Shown here: positions 50,851 through 59,403 of the stretch, in pieces | Layout of the letters: each line of letters starts with the position of its first letter | Position numbering within the stretch: the first letter of the stretch is position 1 | Assembly (NCBI RefSeq): GCF_040706535.1 | Contig: NZ_JAPDRJ010000001.1 | Span: forward strand, 1,426,001 to 1,490,000 | Source of the DNA: Lentisalinibacter orientalis | GTDB taxonomy: Bacteria > Pseudomonadota > Gammaproteobacteria > Steroidobacterales > Woeseiaceae | Direction of reading: 5' to 3' | Length of the DNA: 64,000 bases | The notes under the pieces: generated by a model | Told to the model about the DNA's origin: nothing | Database searches by the model: none | Seen by the model: the letters and a program-made list of their open reading frames with translations, nothing else | Made by a program: the position numbers and the translations under genes

Positions 50851-51546
50851 ATGGACCCCGCCTCCATACTCCTGGTCGACAATGACGCCGCATGCCGCGC
50901 TGAACTCGCCCGGCACCTGCGCGAACTCGGACACAAGGTCAGCGAGGCCGAGACGGCCGGTCAGGCGGTGCGCGAGGTGCGCGACCGCCTGCCGGACCTC
51001 ATGGTGCTCGAGTCGCTGCTGCCCGACGTCCACGGCGTCGAGGTGCTGCAGGACGTCCGCCGCAACGACCGGCTGCGGCCCCTGCGCGTCCTCATGACCT
51101 CCCGCGCGCCGGCCTCCCGGGACGTGGTCCGGGCCTTCGAGTCCGGCGCCGACGACTTCGTCGGCAAGCCCTACGTGATCGAGGAGATCATGGCCCGCAT
51201 CGGCGCCTGCCTGCGCCGGCCGGCCAGCGCCGGCGCGAGCGACGTCCTCAGCGCCGGCGAGATCCTGGTGGACCAGACGAGCCACCGGGTCACCGTGGCC
51301 GGCAAGCCCGCCGCGCTCGCGCCGCGGGAGTACCGGCTGATGAGCTTCCTGGTCTCCAACCAGGACCGGGTGTACAGCCGCAGCCAGTTGCTGATCTACG
51401 TCTGGGACCGGGACACCAAGGTGGGCCCGCGCACGGTGGACGTCCACATCCGCCGGCTGCGCAAGATTCTGGAGCCCTACGGCATTGCTCACTACATCCA
51501 GACCGTGCGCGGCAGCGGTTACCGGTTCTCACTGCACGAGAGCTGA
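50851..51546 (+). CDS. PhoB-like response regulator with phospho-acceptor Asp replaced by Glu
   Basis: The 231 aa regulator has a receiver domain (1-125) and an OmpR/PhoB winged helix (135-230). The DNA-binding half is strikingly PhoB-like: TSHRVTVAGKP, RVYSRSQLL, RTVDVHIRRLRKILEP, QTVRGSGYRFS. In the receiver, the acceptor position reads LMVLESLLPD (Glu54, codon 51010-51012) instead of Asp, and the acidic pair E-D of PhoB is D-N (Asp10, Asn11). Thr83 and Lys106 remain. Glu at this site can mimic phosphorylation, so constitutive or phosphorylation-independent binding is inferred. No kinase gene is adjacent; a Pho box lies 66 bp after its stop. Confidence 0.9.
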   Translation: MDPASILLVDNDAACRAELARHLRELGHKVSEAETAGQAVREVRDRLPDLMVLESLLPDVHGVEVLQDVRRNDRLRPLRVLMTSRAPASRDVVRAFESGADDFVGKPYVIEEIMARIGACLRRPASAGASDVLSAGEILVDQTSHRVTVAGKPAALAPREYRLMSFLVSNQDRVYSRSQLLIYVWDRDTKVGPRTVDVHIRRLRKILEPYGIAHYIQTVRGSGYRFSLHES

Positions 51547-51612
51547 CGCCGGTACGACTTCGTGTTGTCCGATCAAGACATTACGAGGCGGTGCTCGATC
51601 GACTCTCGGGAG

Positions 51613-51652
51613 TCGTCATCAATCTGTAATAGAGCTGTCACAAAACGTGAGC
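51613..51652 (+). promoter_or_regulatory. Pho box: four 11-bp repeat units
   Basis: Seven-base units separated by four-base spacers: TCGTCAT-CAAT, CTGTAAT-AGAG, CTGTCAC-AAAA, CGTGAGC. Units two and three match the PhoB consensus CTGTCAT closely, one is partial and the fourth is poor. The 11-bp period is that of PhoB sites. It ends 10 bp before a TAGATT -10 element, the standard spacing of PhoB-activated promoters that lack a -35. Confidence 0.78.
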
Positions 51653-51662
51653 ATTCCGGGCG

Positions 51663-51668
51663 TAGATT
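51663..51668 (+). promoter_or_regulatory. Probable -10 element of the Pho-box promoter
   Basis: TAGATT (four of six), exactly 10 bp after the Pho-box array and with no -35 in front. The resulting leader to the lipoprotein gene would be about 145 nt. Confidence 0.5.
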
Positions 51669-51819
51669 GCAGGCCCTCGGCGGCCCGGTCCGCTGCTTCG
51701 CCGATGAGAACAACAACGCAGAGTGATGAACAACGGCGCCGTACCCGGCCCGGACTCACATCGGAAACTCACGACGCGCAGTGAAGCGCACGAACGAACT
51801 CTACGCCTGGAGAAAACTG

Positions 51820-53493
51820 ATGAATCGTAAAGTCTTGTTTGCCACAGTCCTCGCCGGCTTCGCGCTTGCCGGCTGCGACAGCGGAGACATCAACATCTCG
51901 CCGCAGACCGTCGACAACAGCGTCGACAACAGCGTGACCAACCCGGGCGGCGGCGGTGATACGAATCCCTGCGCCTCCTACCAGAACACGGGCGGTCAGA
52001 CGCTGCAGGGCACCTACGACGGCACCAACTGCACCTATTCGCCCTCGTTCGCCGACGCCGGCAACAACGTGCTGGTCGACCTGAACATCCCGGCGCTGCC
52101 GAATGGCGGTGCGCATATCTTCGAAGGCAGCCTGTTCATCGGCCAGACCTTCGACAACGATGCCGACCTGGCGGCCTCCGGCATCACCGAGGGCGGCGAC
52201 GGGCCGGAGCTCACCATCGAGGCGGGTGCAACCCTTGCCTGGCGGACGAGCGCCAACTTCCTGATCATCAACCGCGGGTCCCGCATTCTGGCCGTCGGTC
52301 GCGAGGACGCGCCGATTACGTTCACCTCCGAGTCCGACGTGCTGGGCACCGTCGGACCCGAGGATGTGCAGCAGTGGGGCGGCATGGTCATCAACGGCTT
52401 CGGCGTCACCAACAAGTGTGTCTACACGGGCACCGTCGCGGGCGGCGATCTGGCCACCACCGACTGCCACGTCGACGCGGAGGGTGCCGCGGGCCTCGAC
52501 GAGTCCCAGTACGGCGGCGACAACAACGATGACAGCTCGGGCCGCCTGGAATACGTGGTGGTCAAGCACACCGGCGCCACCGTCGGCAACGGCGACGAGC
52601 TGAACGGCATCACGTTCGGCGGCGTCGGCCGCAACACCATCGTCCGTAACCTGCAGGTCTACTCGACCTTCGACGACGGCATCGAGATGTTCGGCGGCGC
52701 CGTCAGTTTCGAGAACTTCGTGGCGCTGTACGTTCGTGACGACTCCATCGACGTCGACGAGGGCTGGCAGGGTACGATCACCAACGCGCTGGTCATCCAG
52801 TCCGAGACCGACGGCAACCACTGCATCGAGGCCGACGGCATCGGGTCCTTCAGTGATCTGGATCCGACGAGGGTCGAGGAGATCATCACGCAGGGCATCA
52901 ATACCCGCATGACCATCAATAACCTCACCTGCATCGTCTCGCCGAACGGCGCGGCCACCGCGACCCACGACCCGGGTGCCGGCTGGCGTCTGCGCGAGGG
53001 TATCTACGTCGAGATCAACGACGCCCTCCTGATCGGCTCCTTCGTCGAGGCGGACGCCACGAGCAGCAACGACAACTACGGCATGCGCATCGACAACCGA
53101 ACCCAGCAGGCGGCCCTGGACGGCTTCGTGGAATTCAACTCGGTCATCATGGCCTTCCAGGAGCCCTTCCGCGGCCAGACCTTCCCGGATGGCACCACCA
53201 CCGAGGAGAGCTTCTTCGCGGCCGAGGGCGGCGTCTCCGCCACGATCGCCGGCGCGACAGACGCCACCGCGGCGGCCGACCCGGACCTGCAGCTGCTCGA
53301 GCGCGACACCAACGGCATCCCGATCTACTCGATCCCCTATGCCACGATGTCCGTCGACGGCGCGGTGCCGACCGGCGCCCCGCAGAGCGGCGATTTCGTC
53401 GGCGCCGTGTCGCTGGGTATCCCGGACTGGACCCAGAACTGGACCTACGGCATCCATCCGGACAACCGCGCCCAGGCGCTGTGGTTCGAGTGA
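51820..53493 (+). CDS. Large lipoprotein of unknown function, beta-helix-like
   Basis: Not assigned to a known function. 557 aa from ATG 51820 (GGAG box); the frame is open to 51781. The signal peptide ends in lipobox ALAGC, followed by a Gly/Asn/Asp-rich linker. The body alternates short hydrophobic strands with Asn/Asp/Gly turns (LTIEAGATLAW, RILAVGREDAPITFTSE, IVRNLQVYSTFDDGIEMFGG), suggesting a right-handed parallel beta-helix. Cysteines are few. Being acidic, surface-type, Pho-box-controlled and directly ahead of a TonB receptor, it may be a surface binding or hydrolytic partner for a phosphorus compound; that is inference. Confidence 0.75.
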   Translation: MNRKVLFATVLAGFALAGCDSGDINISPQTVDNSVDNSVTNPGGGGDTNPCASYQNTGGQTLQGTYDGTNCTYSPSFADAGNNVLVDLNIPALPNGGAHIFEGSLFIGQTFDNDADLAASGITEGGDGPELTIEAGATLAWRTSANFLIINRGSRILAVGREDAPITFTSESDVLGTVGPEDVQQWGGMVINGFGVTNKCVYTGTVAGGDLATTDCHVDAEGAAGLDESQYGGDNNDDSSGRLEYVVVKHTGATVGNGDELNGITFGGVGRNTIVRNLQVYSTFDDGIEMFGGAVSFENFVALYVRDDSIDVDEGWQGTITNALVIQSETDGNHCIEADGIGSFSDLDPTRVEEIITQGINTRMTINNLTCIVSPNGAATATHDPGAGWRLREGIYVEINDALLIGSFVEADATSSNDNYGMRIDNRTQQAALDGFVEFNSVIMAFQEPFRGQTFPDGTTTEESFFAAEGGVSATIAGATDATAAADPDLQLLERDTNGIPIYSIPYATMSVDGAVPTGAPQSGDFVGAVSLGIPDWTQNWTYGIHPDNRAQALWFE

Positions 53494-53522
53494 CAGGCGC
53501 CTCCGCCGCTTGAGTCGGACCC

Positions 53523-53555
53523 GGGGCGCCACTTCCTGACGGGAGGTGGCGCCCC
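53523..53555 (+). terminator. Strong hairpin between lipoprotein and TonB receptor genes
   Basis: GGGGCGCCAC (53523-53532) pairs perfectly with GTGGCGCCCC (53546-53555); TTCC/GGGA can extend the loop side. Only TTCC follows rather than a T-tract, so it may act as a partial terminator or mRNA-stabilising hairpin that sets the lipoprotein-to-receptor ratio. Confidence 0.6.
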
Positions 53556-53626
53556 TTCCGGGTTCCGGCAGCCTCGCAGCTGCGCATACGCAGCAATTTG
53601 CAGGAAAACAGACAACAGGCACAGTC

Positions 53627-56395
53627 ATGAAGAAAGCCGCAATCGCCAGGACACCGCTGGCGCTCGCCATATCGCTCATCCTGGCCGGCCCCCAGGGGCA
53701 AGTGTTCGCGCAGGACGCGGAAGGCCAGGAGGGCGTGCAGCGCCCGCAGCTCGATGCCCAGGCGGACAACGACGTCATCGACGAGATCGTGACCGTCGGC
53801 CGCTCCCTGAGTTCAGCAGAGGAGCTCATCAACGAACGTATGGACGACTCCGTGGTGGTCGACCTGCTCGGCGCCGAGGCCATGAGCCGTCTCGGCGACT
53901 CCACGGTGGCCGCCGCGCTGCGCCGCGTCCCGGGTCTCACGCTGGTGAACGACAAGTTCATCTACGTGCGTGGCCTCGGCGAGCGCTATTCGTCCACGTC
54001 GCTGAACGGCAGCCAGATCCCCTCGCCGGACCTGACCCGCAACGTCATCCCACTGGACATCTTCCCGACGTCCATCGTGGAGTCCATCCGGGTGCAGAAG
54101 GCCTGGTCGCCGGAACTGCCGGCGGACTTCGGCGGCGGCGCGGTGGACATCCGCACCAAGACGGTTCCGGACGCCTTCACGGTCGAGTTCGAGGTGGGCA
54201 CCGGTACCAACAGCGAGGTCAGCGGCGACGTGCTGACCTATCCGGGTTCGAGCGACGACGACTTCGGCACCGATAGCGGCGCTCGCAGCCTGCCCGCGGA
54301 GTTGTCGCAGCAGATCGCCCGTTTCGCCGGTAACGTCGACGTCCAGGGCATCGCCAGCACCCTGCGGGCGGAGGATCCCGATCTGTCAGCGGCCGAGGCA
54401 TTCCAGCAGGCCCAGAGCATCAACCGCGAACTCGGGGCTTTGCTCAATCGCGAGGTCGGTCTCGAGCGCAAGGATCCACTCCCGGACATCGACGTCCGCG
54501 GCAGTATCGGCAGCAACCTGGTCCTGAGCGAGTTGTGGGAACTCGGTTTCCTGGTCGGTGGTGCCTACGAGACAAAATGGCGCGAGACCGAGGCGATCTC
54601 CCGCAACTTCCAGTTCCCGGAGGAGCGCACCGACATCGAGAACGAGACCACCCGCAACGTGAGCATCACGGGCAATCTCAACCTCGGCCTGCGTTTCACC
54701 GGCGACCACGAACTCTCGGCCACGACCCTGTATCTCAGGAACACGGACGACGAGACCGCCATCCGTAACTTCTTCAACGAGAACCGGGAGAAGTCCGACG
54801 GCCTCGGCTTTCAGAACGTCCGCTACCAGTTCGAGGAGCGGAACATGGCGGTGAACCAGCTGCGCGGCACCCACCGCATCGGCGACGACACTCGTGACAT
54901 CCTGCCCGAGGGTCTGGTGAGCTTCGTCGGCTGGGTGCCGACCGAGGCGGAGTTTTCCTGGTTCTGGTCGGATTCCCGTGCCCGCACCGACATCCCGAAC
55001 CAGGTGGACATCGACCTGCAGACGGTCACCGACCCGGACACCGGCGAGGTGCTGTCTTCGGCAGTGGCGCTGGACAACCGGGCGGCGGACTATCGCTTTA
55101 CCGACCTGGACGACCGGGTCGAGAATTACGGCTGGGGCTTCACTTACCCGCTCGCTTTCGGCAATTCCTACGTGGACGTCGGCGTCGGCTACGAGCACGA
55201 CCAGAAGGCGCGTACCTACGATCAGCGCCAGTTCAGCGTCGGCCCCGGCAGCGGCATCGACGATTTCGATGTGCTCCAGGGCGGCCCCGAAGACCTGGGC
55301 GGTATCTTCTCGAATGACAATCTGCTCGATCCCGCGAACGACTTCGTCTTCGCCATCCAGGGCACGAACAACCAGAGCTACATCGCCGCGACCATGACCG
55401 AGGCGTTCTACGGCAAGCTGGACTGGACCTGGAACGACACCTGGCGCTTCGCCGGCGGACTGCGCTGGGAGGACTACAAGCAGGTGGCCGTCGACTGGAA
55501 CCCGCTCAGCTATTCCATCGACAACCCGCAGGTCACGACGGACCCCGACCGGCTGCGCGACGCGGCGTTCCAGAAGGACGAGATATTCCCGTCGGTGGCG
55601 GTTACCTACATGGGCTCCTGGTGGGCGGAGACCTTCCAGCTGCGCTTCGGTTTCAGCGAGACCTCGGTGCGGCCCGATCTCCGTGAGATCACGGATGCCA
55701 GTTACGTGGACCCGCGCACCGGCGACCTGGTGGACGGCAACCCGGGCGTAACACCGGCCGATGTCACCAACTACGACGTTCGCGGTGAATGGTTCTTCGG
55801 CGGCGGCGACAATCTGACCGTGACGCTGTTCTACAAGGACATCGATAACCCCATCGAGTTCTTCGAGTCGGCGGCCAGTGACACCACGACTGCCCGCGAG
55901 ATCGTCAACGCGGAGTCGGCGGAGGTCTACGGCGTCGAGTTCGAGGGGCTGAAGGAGCTCGGCTTCCTCGGCGACTTCATGTCCTCGTTCTTCGTCCAGG
56001 GCAACGTCACGCTGCAGGACTCCGAGCTCGTCGCCGGTCCGGAGGCTGACGCGCCCACCAACAACGTGCGTCCGCTCACGGGCGCGTCGGAGTACGTCGC
56101 CAACCTGTCGCTGGGCTACGATTCGCCCAACGGTCAGCACACGGCGTCGATCGGCTACAACGTGTTCGGCGAGCGGCTCTACGTCGCGGGCCGCAACGGC
56201 GCGCCGGACGGCTACGAGCAGCCCTTCCACTCGCTGGACTTCGTCTACTCCTGGTACCCCACCGACACCATCACGGTGAAGGCCAAGGTGCAGAACATCC
56301 TGCAGGAGAAGATCGAGATCGAGCGCGAGGGCGTCCTGACCTTCGAGGAGGACCCGGGCTCGACCTTCGCGATCAGCTTCCAGTACCGCCTCTGA
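53627..56395 (+). CDS. TonB-dependent outer-membrane receptor
   Basis: Active-transport beta-barrel, 922 aa from ATG 53627 (the frame is open from 53546). The signal peptide ends near VFAQD. A TonB-box-like DEIVTVG lies near residue 55. The plug domain has ALRRVPGLTLVNDKFIYVRGLGERYSSTSLNG and FGGGAVDIRTKTVP (read in parts). The barrel ends in ISFQYRL with the C-terminal aromatic-type residue order of outer-membrane proteins. It follows the Pho-box lipoprotein gene after 133 bp in the same direction. The substrate is unknown; a phosphorus-containing ligand is inferred only from the Pho box. Confidence 0.93.
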   Translation: MKKAAIARTPLALAISLILAGPQGQVFAQDAEGQEGVQRPQLDAQADNDVIDEIVTVGRSLSSAEELINERMDDSVVVDLLGAEAMSRLGDSTVAAALRRVPGLTLVNDKFIYVRGLGERYSSTSLNGSQIPSPDLTRNVIPLDIFPTSIVESIRVQKAWSPELPADFGGGAVDIRTKTVPDAFTVEFEVGTGTNSEVSGDVLTYPGSSDDDFGTDSGARSLPAELSQQIARFAGNVDVQGIASTLRAEDPDLSAAEAFQQAQSINRELGALLNREVGLERKDPLPDIDVRGSIGSNLVLSELWELGFLVGGAYETKWRETEAISRNFQFPEERTDIENETTRNVSITGNLNLGLRFTGDHELSATTLYLRNTDDETAIRNFFNENREKSDGLGFQNVRYQFEERNMAVNQLRGTHRIGDDTRDILPEGLVSFVGWVPTEAEFSWFWSDSRARTDIPNQVDIDLQTVTDPDTGEVLSSAVALDNRAADYRFTDLDDRVENYGWGFTYPLAFGNSYVDVGVGYEHDQKARTYDQRQFSVGPGSGIDDFDVLQGGPEDLGGIFSNDNLLDPANDFVFAIQGTNNQSYIAATMTEAFYGKLDWTWNDTWRFAGGLRWEDYKQVAVDWNPLSYSIDNPQVTTDPDRLRDAAFQKDEIFPSVAVTYMGSWWAETFQLRFGFSETSVRPDLREITDASYVDPRTGDLVDGNPGVTPADVTNYDVRGEWFFGGGDNLTVTLFYKDIDNPIEFFESAASDTTTAREIVNAESAEVYGVEFEGLKELGFLGDFMSSFFVQGNVTLQDSELVAGPEADAPTNNVRPLTGASEYVANLSLGYDSPNGQHTASIGYNVFGERLYVAGRNGAPDGYEQPFHSLDFVYSWYPTDTITVKAKVQNILQEKIEIEREGVLTFEEDPGSTFAISFQYRL

Positions 56396-56411
56396 CAGGT
56401 CCCCGGACCGC

Positions 56412-56446
56412 AAGGCCGCCCCGCGGGATGGGGCGGCCTTTCTCTT
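56412..56446 (+). terminator. Intrinsic terminator after the TonB receptor gene
   Basis: AAGGCCGCCCC (56412-56422) and GGGGCGGCCTT (56430-56440) form a perfect 11-bp stem with a 7-nt loop, followed by TCTCTT. It lies 17 bp after the receptor stop. Confidence 0.9.
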
Positions 56447-56452
56447 CCCACG

Positions 56453-56475
56453 GTAGGAGGGCCTTCAGGCCCGAC
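56453..56475 (+). repeat. REP-like palindromic element, copy 3
   Basis: Same GTAGGAGGGCCTTCAGGCCC core as at 22390, followed by GAC. It lies between the TonB receptor terminator and the convergent Sir2 gene. Confidence 0.8.
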
Positions 56476-56487
56476 CCCTCCGCGCCG

Positions 56488-56509
56488 CAGGACGGCCTTC
56501 AGGCCCGAC
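56488..56509 (+). repeat. REP-like palindromic element, copy 4 (degenerate)
   Basis: GCAGGACGGCCTTCAGGCCC and following bases: two changes from copy 3 and exactly 35 bp downstream of it as a direct repeat, including the CCCCTCCGC tail. It overlaps the last codons of the Sir2 gene on the other strand. Confidence 0.75.
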
Positions 56510-57377
56510 CCCTCCGCTCCACCACGGCCCCCAATACCTCCCCACAATCCCCATCGACTTTCAACGTCGCCAGTTCGTCCGCCCGCGTACGCCCCCGGTT
56601 GACGATGGCCACGGCCTTGCCGGCCTCCGCGGCGTAGCGGGCGAAGCGGAAGCCCGAGAAGACCATGAGCGACGAGCCCACGACGAGCAGCGCATCCGCG
56701 CGGCCGAGCGCGGCGCGGGCGTCGGCGACCCGGCCGGGCGGCACGGCCTCGCCGAAGAAGACGACGTGGGGTTTCACCACGCCGTCGCAGCGGGGGCAGG
56801 GCGGCACGACGAAGCCGGCATAGTCGGCGTTCGCGAGATCCACGTCCCCGTCGGGGCGGTCCGAGGCGGCGCCGATGCGCCGCTCCCAGTCCGGATTCAG
56901 GGCAGCCACTTCGGCCTGCCAGTCCGTGCGTGACAGTTCGGCCCCGCATGCCATGCAGACGACCGTGTCGATGCGTCCGTGCAGATCGATCACGTCCGCC
57001 GTACCGGCCTTCTGGTGCAGACCGTCCACGTTCTGGGTGACCAGGCGCTCGAGTTGACCCCGTTCCTGCAGGCCGGTGATAGCGTGGTGGGCCGCATTCG
57101 GCCGTGCCGCCGCCATGCGCGGCCAGCCCACCATGCTGCGCGCCCAGTAGCGCTGGCGGACCGAGTGCCGCGCCATGAAGTCCGCGTACTGCACCGGGCG
57201 GGCGTGCTTCCATTCGCCGGCCGGATCGCGATAGTCGGGGATGCCCGAAGCGGTGCTGCAGCCGGCGCCTGTGAGTACGAACAGCCGGGGGTGGCGCTCC
57301 AGGAACCGCGCCAGCGCCTCCGTGCCGGAGTCCTCCCGCGGCCCTTTCTGCCGGGTTTCTTGCCTGAAACGAGACAT
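56499..57377 (-). CDS. NAD-dependent protein deacylase, Sir2 family
   Basis: Removes acyl groups from lysine using NAD+. 292 aa from ATG 57377 (MSRFRQETRQKG); the open frame starts 42 codons earlier in Arg-rich, unlikely sequence. Sir2 motifs are GAGCSTASGIPDYRD, TQNVDGLHQKAG, and the catalytic His in DLHGRID. The zinc ribbon has CMAC and CPRC pairs, and GSSLMVFSGFRF and IVNRGRTRAD follow. This pattern fits the class II (SIRT4-like) group. The extreme C terminus is shaped by REP copy 4. Confidence 0.92.
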   Translation of the reverse strand: MSRFRQETRQKGPREDSGTEALARFLERHPRLFVLTGAGCSTASGIPDYRDPAGEWKHARPVQYADFMARHSVRQRYWARSMVGWPRMAAARPNAAHHAITGLQERGQLERLVTQNVDGLHQKAGTADVIDLHGRIDTVVCMACGAELSRTDWQAEVAALNPDWERRIGAASDRPDGDVDLANADYAGFVVPPCPRCDGVVKPHVVFFGEAVPPGRVADARAALGRADALLVVGSSLMVFSGFRFARYAAEAGKAVAIVNRGRTRADELATLKVDGDCGEVLGAVVERRGRA

Positions 57378-57561
57378 TGTCGGTTTTCCGCGTCTCCGTG
57401 CGCTCCCTACCATGGATCGTGCCCGGCTGGTTGCGCTGCCGGCCCGGGCGGGCCGTCGCGCAGACCGCCGTCGGCGCAATGGCCACGCTGTGATAGGCAT
57501 CACGGCGCCCGTCCGGCTGCCGGGATAGTCTTGCGCGCATTATGTAAGGGGAGCCCCTGCG

Positions 57562-59388
57562 ATGCTCAGAAACGCTCTTGCCGCCGTCGCCGCGCTCGCT
57601 CTCGTGGGGGTGCTCGCGATCCTGGTGGTCCAGTCCCGCGCAGTCGACTCCGAATACTATGTGACCTATGGCAACAGCGTAAACCTGCTGCGCCAGAGCC
57701 AGAACGAACTCGCGACCCTCCAGGAAGGGCTGCAGACGGCCTTCCGCGAGGGGCGTCCCGTGCCGGCAGCCACCGCCGGCCTGCTCGAGCGGCTGGAGGC
57801 CCGGCGCGACGAATTGCCGGCCACGGTCTCGGCGGATAGTGCGGCTATCGCCTCGACATTGTCGGACTACACCTCTTCACTCGATGAGTCGCTGGCGGCG
57901 GCTCGACGCTTCCTCGACGGCCAGGCGCGGCTGGCGGAGGCGGCAGCGGTCATCCGCAGCGAATCCCCGCCGCTGGTGCGCGATCTGCGCAGCTTCGGGC
58001 TGGAGGAGTTGTCCCAGGAGGTGTTCTCCCTGGCGGTCGCCGCGCTGGATTTCGCCGGCGGCGGCAGCGAGACGACCGCGGAGACAATCCGCACCCGTCT
58101 CGCCGAACTGGAGTCGGACCCGGCCGCCATGGACCGGGTGCCCGGCAAGCTGGACCGCCTCGCCGAGGCGGCACGCACGCTGACGGAGGTGCGCGATCCG
58201 GCCGGTGCCGCGCTGGCCGCCCTCGGTGAGACGCAGGCCGGCGACCGTGCCCAGGCCCTGTTCGCCGCACTGCGCGCCCACGATCGCGCCGTGGTCGGCC
58301 GGGCGGACCGTGCCCGCCTGATGCTGGCCGTGCTGAGCCTGCTGCTGCTGGCCAGCATCGCGTTCGTCGGCTGGCGTCTGCACCAGAGCTATCGGGTGCT
58401 GAACAGCGCCAACGCCGAGCTGGAAGTGCTGAATGCCTCCCTCGAGGAGCGGGTGGAGGCCCGCACCGAGCAGCTGACGAAGGCCTACGAGGAGCTGAAG
58501 GAGTCCCAGGCCCAGCTGGTGCACGCGGAGAAGATGTCGTCGCTGGGCGAGCTGGTGGCGGGCATCAGCCACGAGATCAACACGCCGCTGTGGTACCTGC
58601 TCAGCAACGCCACCCTGCTGAAGGAGCGGCTGGAGCACTTCGACCAGTTCGCGGCGGAGGCGGGCCGCCTGCTGGAGCAGCTGCGCAACGGCCGCCAGGA
58701 CCGGGAAGCCTTCGTCGCCAGCCTGCGCGCCATGGATCGCCAGCTCAACCAGGACGGCCTCCGGGACGATCTGGAGGAGTCCGTCGACCTCGTCGGCGAC
58801 AGCATCGAGGGCCTGGAGCAGCTCGCCGAGATGGCGCAGAGCCTCAAGGATTTCAGCCGCCTGGACCGTGCCACGGTCGGCGAGTTCAACGTCAACGAGG
58901 GTCTCGACAAGTCCCTGCTGATCGCGAAGAACGTGCTGAAGCACAAGGTCACCGTGGAGAAGGACTACGGCGAGGTGCCGACGGTGCGCTGCGCGCCGTC
59001 CCAGATCAACCAGGTGTTCCTGAATCTCATCAAGAACGCGGCCGACGCCATCGAGGGCGAGGGGACGATCACGCTCTCGACCCGCCACGAGGACGGACGT
59101 GTGCTGGTCAGCATCGCGGATACGGGCAGCGGCATTCCCGAGGACGTCATGGCGAAGATCCGCGACCCGTTCTTCACCACCAAGGAAGTGGGCCAGGGCA
59201 CCGGTCTCGGACTGTCCATCGTCGACAAGATCATCACCGCCCACCTGGGCGAGCTGGTGATCGAGTCGGAGCCCGGGCGGGGCTCCGTGTTCACGGTGAA
59301 GCTGCCGGTGGAGGCGATGGGAGACGCCGACGCCGCGAACGAATCCACGGACCAGGCCACGGCGCCACCACGCGCCGCGGCGATGTAG
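57562..59388 (+). CDS. Membrane histidine kinase with all-helical sensor domain
   Basis: Hybrid-free sensor kinase, 608 aa. TM1 (about 5-24), an all-alpha periplasmic region (25-250) that resembles DAHL-type sensor domains, TM2 (about 252-272), a coiled coil, then the kinase core. The phospho-acceptor is His337 in GISHEINTPLWYL. The ATPase domain has N box NLIKNAADAIEGEG, G1 IADTGSGIPEDV, F box DPFFTTKEVGQGTGLGLS, all intact. It is first of three genes transcribed together with a double-receiver protein (15 bp downstream) and a TPR/TonB protein. The stimulus is unknown. Confidence 0.9.
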   Translation: MLRNALAAVAALALVGVLAILVVQSRAVDSEYYVTYGNSVNLLRQSQNELATLQEGLQTAFREGRPVPAATAGLLERLEARRDELPATVSADSAAIASTLSDYTSSLDESLAAARRFLDGQARLAEAAAVIRSESPPLVRDLRSFGLEELSQEVFSLAVAALDFAGGGSETTAETIRTRLAELESDPAAMDRVPGKLDRLAEAARTLTEVRDPAGAALAALGETQAGDRAQALFAALRAHDRAVVGRADRARLMLAVLSLLLLASIAFVGWRLHQSYRVLNSANAELEVLNASLEERVEARTEQLTKAYEELKESQAQLVHAEKMSSLGELVAGISHEINTPLWYLLSNATLLKERLEHFDQFAAEAGRLLEQLRNGRQDREAFVASLRAMDRQLNQDGLRDDLEESVDLVGDSIEGLEQLAEMAQSLKDFSRLDRATVGEFNVNEGLDKSLLIAKNVLKHKVTVEKDYGEVPTVRCAPSQINQVFLNLIKNAADAIEGEGTITLSTRHEDGRVLVSIADTGSGIPEDVMAKIRDPFFTTKEVGQGTGLGLSIVDKIITAHLGELVIESEPGRGSVFTVKLPVEAMGDADAANESTDQATAPPRAAAM

Positions 59389-59403
59389 GGAGGTCGGCAA
59401 GGG

